From Lucinisca nassula (Eukaryota > Mollusca > Bivalvia > Lucinida > Lucinidae): a stretch of DNA of 64,000 nucleotides. This document shows, in pieces, positions 48,301 through 60,300 of the stretch. Each line of letters opens with the position of its first letter. Within the stretch, counting starts at the first letter, position 1. The notes under the pieces are model-generated. The model searched no databases. It was not told where the DNA came from and worked only from the letters and a program-made list of their open reading frames with translations. The stretch spans positions 224,521,234 to 224,585,233 of the forward strand of contig OY757010.1 of NCBI GenBank assembly GCA_963580285.1, read 5' to 3'. Position numbers and translations under genes: made by a program.

Positions 48301-51300
48301 AACAGGAAATATGCAGACGGCCAGAAGAAATAGTATTATGCTTCAGTCATTTGTTACCACTGCCCCCCACATACGGGGAATAGCGGAAACACTGACTTTT
48401 CACTTTTCACAGCCCTGCTAGAAGCCCTGCACTGCGGGGACCACCTGAATGTCATTGCTCTGCTGTTTATAATAGTTAATTCCACTGGGGTATGTTTGCA
48501 TTATATCAAAACCCCTGCATTAACCCAGCACTGCGGGGGAACACAGAGGGTTAGTACCCCGCACATTAGCCCTCCTATCCCCCAGCCATCCCTGTAGGTG
48601 GGGGGCTTGGTTACAAATGACTAGTGCATTAGTGCAAAGCAAGCCATTTCTACATTTGAAGTGTGAGCTATTTTATCCATATTTCATGAAGCTATATTGT
48701 ATTGTTTGTTTCAATTTAAGTGCAGCTAGAAGGGAAATATTCTTCAGGAATGGAAACAACATCCCAAACCCTATGTGTGAAATTGATTAACTTTTCAGGA
48801 AGCTTAAATGCACAGCCCATGACAATCACTAACTAACATTATATTGCCTGTTTTTAAACACAAAGATGTGTTGCAAGTAGTGCACAACAGGGGGAGATAA
48901 GGAGGGAGAGATAAACAGGATGAGATAAGATTTTCTAAACCCTGTCATATCTCCAGATAAGGTACTTTTTTCATCTGAAAAGCACTGATACATTACGAAA
49001 ACACACCCATACATATACAATGTAAACTTTACTACCAAAAAAAACCCCGAAACTTTTTATATGAAAAATTGTGATATTTTTCTTAATTTCTGCTTGAAAT
49101 ACAGATTGTAGGTACTCTGACATCGAGGCGGTTCTATTGGGTACCCACACTCTATATTCTAGATCAGAAATAAGAAAAATAGTGTTTACCCATGTACTTT
49201 TACATAATAAAACAGGGGTTCAATGGGGTCAAAATTATATAGGCGTGTTTTTGTGATGTTTTTCTTATTTCTGCACAAAAATATGTTGTGGATATAATAA
49301 GTACATGTATCCCAAACATGTTTTTTTTTTTGTTATATCTCCCCTAACATATATGTAAGGGGAGCTATATTGTTTTCACTTTGCCATTTTCTGTCATAAG
49401 ACGTTTTTTTGAGCTCAAAATTGAGCCGAACTGCTATACCTATCCATATAATCCTTATATCAAATTTTGAGTATTGATCTGGAATAGAACCGATTACAAC
49501 AAAATGTTTCACTTTGTGGATAATTATCCAGTAATTAATGATTAACTGCTTCATTTAATTAACATTGAGCCGGTGAAATTGCTGCGGATTGTATTAGTAG
49601 GCGGGAACCAAACCATCGGTTTCCCAATTGACTCAGATCTATAAATAGCTCACGAGTCTTGCTTGTTCATGTTCCCTACTTTCCGTTAGGCTAGTCGTAG
49701 AGGTTTCGATTCCTTCCGTCTGCGTCCGGTTGACAGCGGGCGCGGTCGAATGATTTACGGAGTATAAATATAGAATCAAGTCGAGAGCGCGTATTTATAT
49801 CATTCTTGCTTCTTTATGTTGCAAGTGCTTTGTGCTGATAAGAATATATATAAGTTAACAGATTAACTCTTTGAGTCCACCATTGTGTCAAGCCAAGGAT
49901 TTGTTTCCATAACTCGTAAATCATAAGAGCTATAATGGTCATGTGCATATACTTCAGGTCATGTGCTCTTGAAATGAGGTCACATCTCTGGACTTAAGCC
50001 CGGGCAGGCGCAACACTGCCCTCCTTAAGATTAAGAGATTTTTTTTTAAAATTAAGTTTTATTACTTATGTAAAAATGGTAGGTTACTGATGAGGCTTTA
50101 GTAGCCGAAACTGCGTAGTCTGACCCACTTCTGGGTCTTTAGAATACGTCCATTGTTCTTAAGGGATACTCCTGTTATTTACAGTGTAAGAGCCAGGTTT
50201 TTACATGATTTGCCAAAGTATGGGGTGGGGGTGGGTAGGTAAGGGGAGATATCTGTATTCTATCGAATACTCCCTTCTAGTTTTTTTTTTTTTCAGAAAT
50301 AAGAAAAATAATATGTGGATACCCACTCTTGTCTAGGGCTATGAAATACTGGAATGGGACAAGAACATTCCTTTGTACGACAGTGTATGATTTCTATTAA
50401 ATATAGAAAAACATGTACATTGCAGTTGAACTATTTTTTTTCCAATATTGTCTCCTGCTATATATTTTGTTAATCATGTAAAGAGTGAAGCTCTGTAAAG
50501 AGCGAAGCTCTTTTTTCTATTTCTCTCAACATGCACGTTTTCAACCGCCACAATATCACATCACGTGAACAAGTCCATGGAATAAAGACCCCCCTAAACC
50601 CCACTTTATATAGAGAAAACTAGGGTTTAAGGGGTTATACATTATTTTCCATATTTCTTCTTCAATACATAGGTTGTGGGTACTTGTTAGAACCGCCTCA
50701 ATGAGGCGTTTCTAACGAGCACCCACAACCTATGTTTGCATTATAAATTAGAAAAATATCACGGATTTTCATAAGAAAAGTAGCCATTTTGGATATGTGA
50801 AAAATACGTGATGTCGCACGGGTGTTATAGTAATGATATCCTTGGTCAACTTTAACCCATTGTACTAGTGGACTCTTCCACTGCTACTTGTTTGACAGAG
50901 TGAGTGTTTTTAGTTTTACGTCCCACCAACAGCTAAGGTCATACGGAGACGGGGCCTCGGTTTAAAGACTCATCCGAAAGTCTGGAGAAGCCCGGGATCG
51001 ATCCTGCGATCCCTGGTTTACAAGGAACTACTTGTTTGACAAGTCCATTTGTTATATAAGGGGTGGTAGGCCAATTTTTGAAAGTTGATTTTTTAAATCA
51101 AGTTTCTTTGTCATTGCATTTCTACTTCCGGTACTGGACCGCGTTGCTCCACTTCCATTGTTGGTACGCTGCATAAAATAGTCAAAATGAACTCTTGAAA
51201 ATTAATTTTGCAGGCCGGCCCCGCATGGAACGTCTTTCAAAATATTTCAGTTTTCGAGACTTTATACGGATTGAATATAAATTGGCACAGAATGACGAAT

Positions 51301-54300
51301 TCTGAAAAAAAAACAAAAACAGTTTCCTATGCGCTTTTCGGTGATATTTATGTTTTACTCTTTCATCCCTGAGTTTCTAAACAGGATCCTTCTCGCTTTA
51401 AATATATTCTTATAGAAAAGGATTTCTGATTAGTTCACTGACAGGAATACAAACAGTGTACATGTAGATTCTGGCGAGACGTTCTAGCTACGTGCCGTCT
51501 TATCAGGATCTACAAGGTTTGCATAGATGCAGTGTATTTCTACCTCGGCGTCTCTACCGGTCTACAGGGTTAAAAGGGTTAGCTTATCATTGACCAACTA
51601 AACAACCCTTTACTGACCTACAATTTACCTGCTTTCGAGAGCTCTAATATTACAAAACACGTGTTGTTTAAATCAAGTTCCGTACTTTAGCAAATAGTAA
51701 AGAAACCGATCAGACGCAACATTCTGTGGCCTCTAATCTATCTTAACTGTTTCAAAATGTCACAGAATTGAAACAATTGACATTTATGGGTTAATGTTTT
51801 CAGGACCCCGTACAGGTGGGAATAAACGTATTTTAATTTGCCTTGGGTAAACGCGGGGTCTGACCAGAGTTATAATGTCTAAATCAAATGGTTTAAAGAA
51901 TGATATTTTTTTGGGTCAAGTTTATTCTCCTTTTTATGTTCCGACGCCCAAAGGAACATAGCTCCAAGCGGCTGCACAACCTATGTGCATCGTTGTATCA
52001 ATGCGACGTTGATGCGACGTTGCTAAGACATCATGTGCCCGCTAGGAGATTGATTGATTGATTTGAGGTTTAACGTCACCATCAACACTGTAAAGGTTAT
52101 TTTGGAGACTTGCTCCCAATTTTGTGGAACTTTTACCCGACATTAAGATGAAATGACACCTCAAGTCCTGTCGCCCAATGAAACCAATAAGATTTATTAG
52201 CTTGGACGGTCCGCCTCGCACCGCGGTTCCTGGACAGGCTTATATCCTCTAAGTGGTTTACAAGTACTAGTATGCGGGTCAGATTCAGCTCTGCGTGGAA
52301 GCATCATGCAGCCCATATATTTCTCCAAGCCCCTATGGGCGGGGGTCTCCCGTTAGGAGAACTTCTCTGTAAGATTATTAGCAGATATGTACTGAGAAAA
52401 TATAGAAATTTATGGTTAGACCATGAAGAAATTGGCAGGCACTTTTATCTTTCTTTCTTCCGTATTTTCTTCGTGGGGGTATTTAGTAAGGCAATGGCGA
52501 TGTGTATCTTGTGTCACCGGGGAGTCCAGCTGATATTGACTTACAATTGGGCAACACCTGCTGTCCTTGCAGCAGGTAACGGTAGAGTGAAGGAGTGTTG
52601 ATATTTCTTCTGTTCCTACACTTCCATTCATTTTCCTCTTTCTCCTCTGTCCCTCACTTTCATCTTCTCTACAACGGCCCTGCCCATCGGGGCTTGAAGA
52701 AATATATGGGCTGCATGATGCTTCCACGCAGAGCTGAAACCGACCCGCACACGAGTACTGGTAAACTGCTTACAGGATCTAAGCCTGCCCAGGAAAAGCG
52801 GCGCGAGTCGGTCCGTCCATGCTTATGAACCCTATTGGTTTCATTGGGCGACAAGGCTTGAGATGTCATTTCATCTCAATGTCGGGTGAAAGTCCCACAA
52901 ATTGGAAGCAACGTCTCCAAAATGACCTTTACAGTGTCGACGGGGACGTTAGACCTTAAATAAAAAAAAACAACAACAAAAAACAAATCATCTTCTCTAC
53001 TGTCTCTTCTATCTCTTTTCCCCTTTCTGTTGGAGAAGACAAAAATGATCCACTAGGGTTGACCTGTCGTTAAACTCAAAACAATCGATGATTCATTTTT
53101 TCTTTGTCAAATTTTTTTAACTAGAATCAGAATTGTTACTGGTGACACGTCAAATGTCATTCATACACCAGGACCTGTGATATGGGAAGTTAGTCTCTAT
53201 ATTTGTTTCAACAAAATATCTAGATAACAGCTTGATCTACGAGTAACATTGTTATATAATAATTATTCCTCATAAATCAACTTTCCTCAGTACTTTCAGT
53301 ACTTTGATTTTTTCATTTTTATTCTATTTTGGACAGAAAATTCTGTTAGCAAATAGTGCAGGCCCTGATCAGGCGCCGCATTCTGCTTGTCAAGGTACCC
53401 CTTTAGGGGTTTCCCCCATGCAATGGGTTAAATGCAATGGAAATTCAGCATACCATCAAAATTGTTATCAAGTGTCAGGGAAAGAATCTAATGAAATGTA
53501 CATACAATTAAGTTTTTTTAGAAATCAAAAACTGGTTTTTAGGTTCAAAATAAAATTTCAAAAAAAATATTATACTGAAAATGGATCAAACAACTGTTTA
53601 AGCATGTTTGTCTTTGAGTGTGTGTGTATCGCTTATATTATTTTGTTTTGTATAGCCGATTGGCTGATTCATTGGGAAAGTAACTGTCCTTTTGGCTTTC
53701 CGCTATTGATGTTTCCATTTGGGTCTAGTTGTTTCATGTTTGTGTTTCTTTTGCTCTGGTGTCTCTGATGGGAGCTGTGGGTAAATTGTATAAATTGCTG
53801 ATCATTGCCTTCACTTCTATTCTTTGAATGTAAGAATTTTTGCTTTGTTACATTTTTGTGTATGGGCTGACAGCAATAGTGGAGTAGATTTCTACTGTAT
53901 AGCAATAGTGGAGTAGATTTCTACTGTATATGTTCCTAAGTGTAGATCCAGAGCCATGCTGACATCAATAGTGGAGTAGATTGTTACTATATATGTACCT
54001 GAGTGTAGATCCAGAGCCATGCTGACAGCAATAGTAGAGTATATTTTTACTGTTTATGTACCTGAGTGTAGATCCAGAGCCATGCTGACAGCAATAATGG
54101 AGTAGATTTCTACAGTATATATACCTGAGTGTATATCCAGAGCCATGCTGACAGCAATAATGGAGTAGATTTCTACAGTATATATACCTGAGTGTAGATC
54201 CAGAGCCATGCTGACAGCAATAGTGGAGTAGATTTCTACAGTATATGTACCTGAGTGTTGATCCAGAGCCATGCTGACAACAATAGTGGAGTAGATTTTA

Positions 54301-57300
54301 CTGTACATGTACCTGAGTGTAGATCCAGAGCCATGCTGACAGCAATAGTGGAGTAGATTTCTACAGTATATGTACCTGAGTGTAGATCCAAAGCCATGCT
54401 GACAGCAATAATGGAGTAGGTTTTTACTGTGCATGTACCTGAGTGTAGATCCAGAGCCATGCTGACAGCAATAGTGGAGTAGATTTCTACAGTATATATA
54501 CCTGAGTGTAGATCCAAAGCCATGCTGACAGCAATAATGGAGTAGGTTTTTACTGTGCATGTACCTGAGTGTAGATCCAGAGCCATGCTGACATCAATTG
54601 TGGAGTAGATTTCTACTGTTTATGTACCTGAGTGCAGATCAAGAGCCATGCTGACAGCAATAGTGGAGTAGATTTTTACTGTGCATGTACCTGAGTGTAG
54701 ATCCAGAGCCATGCTGACAGCAATAATGGAGTAGATTTCTACAGTATATGTACCTGAGTGTAGATCCAGAGCCATGCTGACAGCAATAGTGGAGTAGAAC
54801 CCTACTGTACATGTACCTGAGTGTAGATCCAAAGTCATGCTGACAGCAATAGTGGAGTAGATTTCTACTGTATATGTACCTGAGTGTAGATCCAGAGCCA
54901 TGCTGACAGCAATAGTGGAGTAGATTTCTACTATATATGTACCTGAGTGTAGATCCAGAGCCATGCTGACAGCAATAGTGGAATAGATTTTTACTGTGCA
55001 TGTACCTGAGTGTAGATCCAGAGCCATGCTGACAGCAATAGTGGAGTAGATTTCTACTGTTTATGTACCTGAGTGCAGATCAAGAGCCATGCTGACAGCA
55101 ATAATGGAGTAGGTTTTTACTGTGCATGTACCTGAGTGTAGATCCAGAGCCATGCTGACAGCAATAGTGGAGTAGATTTCTACAGTATATATACCTGAGT
55201 GTAGATCCAAAGCCATGCTGACAACAAAAATGGAGTAGATTTTTACTGTGCATGTACCTGAGTGTAGATCCAGAGCCATGCTGACAGCAATAGTGGAGTA
55301 GATTTCTACTGTTTATGTACCTGAGTGTAGATCCAGAGCCATGCTGACAGCAATAGTGGAGTAGATTTCTACTGTTTATGTACCTGAGTGCAGATCAAGA
55401 GCCATGCTGACAGCAATAATGGAGTAGGTTTTTACTGTGCATGTACCTGAGTGTAGATCCAGAGCCATGCTGACAGCAATAGTGGAGTAGATTTCTACAG
55501 TATATATACCTGAGTGTAGATCCAAAGCCATGCTGACAACAATAATGGAGTAGATTTTTACTGTGCATGTACCTGAGTGTAGATCCAGAGCCATGCTGAC
55601 ATCAATTGTGGAGTAGATTTCTACAGTATATGTACCTGAGTGTAGATCCAGAGCCATGCTGACAGCAATAGTGGAGTAGAACTCTACTGTATTATGTACC
55701 TGAGTGTAGATCCAGAGCCATGCTGACATCAATAGTGGAGTAGATTGTTACTATATATGTACCTGAGTGTAGATTCAGAGCCATGCTGACAGCAATAGTG
55801 GAGTAGATTTCTACTATTTATGTACCTGAGTGTAGATCCAGAGCCATGCTGACAGCAATAGTGGAGTATATTTTTACTGTGCATGTACCTGAGTGTAGAT
55901 CCAGAGCCATGCTGACAGCAATAGTGGAATAGATTTTTACTGTGCATGTACCTGAGTGTAGATCCAGAGCCATGCTGACAGCAATAGTGGAGTAGATTTC
56001 TACTGTTTATGTACCTGAGTGTAGATTCAGAGCCATGCTGACAGCAATAGTGGAGTATATTTTTACTGTTTATGTACCTGAGTGTAGATCCAGAGCCATG
56101 CTGACAGCAATAATGGAGTAGATTTCTACAGTATATGTACCTGAGTGTAGATCCAGAGCCATGCTGACAGCAATAGTGGAGTAGAACCCTACTGTATTAT
56201 GTACCTGAGTGTAGATCCAAAGTCATGCTGACAACAATAGTGGAGTAGATTTTTACTGTATATGTACCTGAGTGTAGATCCAGAGCCATGCTGACAACAA
56301 TAGTGAAGTAGAACCCTACTGTATATGTACCTGGGTGTAGATCCAGAGTCATGCTGACAACAATAGTGGAGTAGAACCCTACTGTACATGTACCTGAGTG
56401 TAGATTCAGAGTCATGCTGACAGCAATAGTGGAGTAGAACCCTACTGTACATGTACCTGAGTGTAGATCCAAAGTCATGCTGACAACAATAGTGGAGTAG
56501 ATTTCTACAGTATATGTACCTGAGTGAAGATCCAGAGCCATGCTGACAGCAATAGTGGAGTAGAACCCTACTGTACATGTACCTGAGTGTAGATCCAAAG
56601 TCATGCTGACAGCAATAGTGGAGTAGATTTCTACAGTATATGTACCTGAATGTAGATCCAAAGTCATGCTGACAACAATAGTGGAGTAGATTTCTACTAT
56701 ATATGTACCTGAGTGTAGACCCAGAGCCATGCTGACAACAATAGTGGAGTAGATTTCTACAGTATATGTACCTGAGTGTAGATCCAAAGTCATGCTGACA
56801 ACAATAGTGGAGTAGATTTCTACTATATATGTACCTGAGTGTAGACCCAGAGCCATGCTGACAGCAATAGTGGAGTAGGTTTATACTGCAGATGTACCTG
56901 AGTGTAGATCCAGAGCCATGCTGACAGCAATAGTGGAGTAGATTTTTACAGTATATGTACCTGGGTGTAGATCCAGAGCCATGCTGACAGCAATAGTGGA
57001 GTAGATTTTTACAGTATATGTACCTGGGTGTAGATCCAGAGCCATGCTGACAGCAATAGTGGAGTAGATTTCTACAGTATATGTACCTGAGTGTAGATCC
57101 TGAGCCATGCTGACAGCAATAGTGGAGTAGATTTCTACAGTATATGTACCTGAGTGTAGATCCAAAGTCATGCTGACAGCAATAGTGCAGTAGATTTCTA
57201 CAATATATGTACCTGAGTGTAGATCCAGAGTCATGCTGACAGCAATAGTGGAGTAGATTTCTACTATATATGTACCTGAGTGTTGATCCAGAGCCATGCT

Positions 57301-60300
57301 GACAGCAATAGTGGAGTAGATTTCTACTATATATGTACCTGAGTGTTGATCCAGAGCCATGCTGACAGCAATAGTGGAGTAGATTTCTACTATATATGTA
57401 CCTGAGTGTTGATCCAGAGCCATGCTGACAGCAATAGTGGAGTAGATTTCTACTATATATGTACCTGAGTGTAGATCCAGAGCCATGCTGACACCAATAG
57501 TAGAGTAGATTTTTACTGTATATGTACCTGAGTGTAGATCCAGAGTCATGCTGACAACAATAGTGAAGTAGAACCCTACTGTATATGTACCTGGGTGTAG
57601 ATCCAGAGTCATGCTGACAACAATAGTGGAGTAGAACCCTACTGTACATGTACCTGAGTGTACATCCAGAGCCATGCTGACAGCAATAGTGGAGTAGATT
57701 TTACTGTACATCTACCTGAGTGTAGATCCAGAGTCATGCTGACAGCAATAGTGGAGTAGATTACTACTGTATATGTACCTGAGTGTAGATTCAGAGCCAT
57801 GCTGACAGCAATAGTGGAGTAGATTTTACTGTACATCTACCTGAGTGTAGATCCAGAGTCATGCTGACAGCAATAGTGGAGTAGATTACTACTGTATATG
57901 TACCTGTCTGTAGATCCAGAGCCATGCTGACAGCAATAGTGGAGTAGGTTTTTACTGTACATGTACCTGAGTGTAGATCCAAAGCCATGCTGACAGCAAT
58001 AGTGGAGTAGATTTTTACTATATATGTACCTGAGTGTAGATCCAGAGCCATGCTGACAGCAATAGTGGAGTAGGTTTTTACTGTACATGTACCTGAGTGT
58101 AGATCCAGAGCCATGCTGACAGCAATAATGGAGTAGATTTCTACAGTATATATACCTGAGTGTAGATCCAGAGCCATGCTGACAACAATAATGGAGTAGA
58201 TTTTTACTGTATATGTACCTGAGTGTAGATCCAGAGCCATGCTGACAGCAACAGTGGAGTAGATTTTACTGTACATGTACCTGAGTGTAGATCCAGAGTC
58301 ATGCTGACAGCAAAAGTGGAGTAGAACCCTACTACATTATGTACCTGAGTGTAGATCCAGAGCCATGCTGACAGCAATAGTGGAGTAGGTTTTTACTGTA
58401 TATGTACCTGAGTGTAGATCCAGAGCCATGCTGACAGCAACAGTGGAGTAGATTTTACTGTACATGTACCTGAGTGTAGATCCAGAGTCATGCTGACAGC
58501 AATAGTGGAGTAGAACCCTACTACATTATGTACCTGAGTGTAGATCCAGAGCCATGCTGACAGCAATAGTGGAGTAGGTTTTTACTGTACATGTACCTGA
58601 GTGTAGATCCAGAGCCATGCTGACAGCAATAGTGGAGTAGGTTTTTACAGTATATGTACCTGAGTGTAGATCCAGAGCCATGCTGACAGCAATAGTGGAG
58701 TAGATTTCTACAGTATATGTACCTGAGTGTAGATCCAAAGTCATGCTGACAGCAATAGTGGAGTAGATTTCTACAGTATATGTACCTGTCTGTAGATCCA
58801 GATCCATGCTGACAACAATAGTGGAGTAGATTTCTACAGTATATGTACCTGAGTGTAGATCCAAAGTCATGCTGACAGCAATAGTGGAGTAGATTTCTAC
58901 AGTATATGTACCTGAGTGTAGATCCAAAGCCATGCTGACAACAATAGTGGAGTAGATTTCTACTATATATGTACCTGAGTGTAGATCCTGAGCCATGCTG
59001 ACAGCAATAGTGGAGTAGATTTCTACAGTATATGTACCTGAGTGTAGATCCTGAGCCATGCTGACAGCAATAGTGGAGTAGATTTCTACAGTATATGTAC
59101 CTTGTGTAGATCCAGAGCCATGCTGACAGCAATAGTGGAGTAGGTTATTACTGTATATGTACCTGTCTGTAGATCCAGAGCCATGCTGACAGCAATAGTG
59201 GAGTAGATTTTTACTGTAAATGTACCTGAGTGTAGATCCAGTCATGCTGACAGCAATAGTGGAGTAGATTTTTACTGTACATGTACCTGAGTGTAGATCC
59301 AGAGCCATGCCTACAGCAATAGTGGAGTAGATTTCTACTTCGTTTCAGTTCCAAAGCAGCAAGGTCAATGTGATGTTTGTGAACATAAGATCTCAGTCTT
59401 TGTGGAAGGTCTTCTTTGATGTAATGTTTTAATTTGGAAATTTGTTTCTTCTTCATGTTGTTTCTACAGACATTTCTAAGGTATAGACGACCTAAAAATG
59501 TAGACATTTATAAGGTTTAGAGGACCTAAAGATATAGACATTTCTAAGGTATAGACAACCTACAAATCTAGACATTTCTAAGGTATAGATAACCTAAAAA
59601 TATAGACATTTCTAAGGTATAGACAACCAAAAAATCTAGACATTTCTAAGGTATAGATGACCTGAAAATATAGACATTTCTAAGGTATAGATGACCTGAA
59701 AATATAGACATTTCTAAGGTATAGACAACCTAAAACTAGAATACTGTTGACGGTGTGCCATCACAAATTCCCACGCTTTCTACAGAGGGGCCCAAGTACC
59801 GAAAACCCCTAAACCCTGGGTCCTAATTTGACCCCAGGGTCAAAATATTACCTGTATTATATTCTACTAATCATGCCCTTCAATTTGATATGCCACATGA
59901 CTATGGTCCAAAAAACTTAAATTTTGACACTTTGACCCCTCCCCTAGGGCCCCAATCTGACCCCAGGGTCAAATTTTACTTGTATTGTGTTCTACTAATT
60001 CCCCCCTTCAATTTGATATTCCATATGACTATATTCGGTAAAATTTGAATTTTGACCCCCTGACCCCCCCCCCCCCCCCAAGTCTGACCCATGCCAAAAT
60101 CCTGTTCAATATGTGTTGCATATATCATTAATCATTACCTATGCAAAGTTTGGTTTCAAAATCTATAAAATTGACTTTGAAATTGAATTTAATTGATATT
60201 TGACCTTTTGACCCCTCCCCAAGGCCCCTGGGGGCGGGGCCAAAAATAAATGTGTTGTTGCATGCCCTCATCATGTAAGGAAGCTGTGTACCAAATTTGG

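Noticed and set aside
53304..53768. 154-codon hydrophobic ORF
   Set aside because: It runs through a P2 hairpin and the R400 repeat. The other R400 copies do not keep the frame.
56189..57649. A 486-codon open frame and many overlapping long ORFs between 54 and 59.3 kb
   Set aside because: They are produced by the 63-bp (21-codon) tandem repeat, which stays open in more than one frame. The repeat is intronic after the exon 2 donor.
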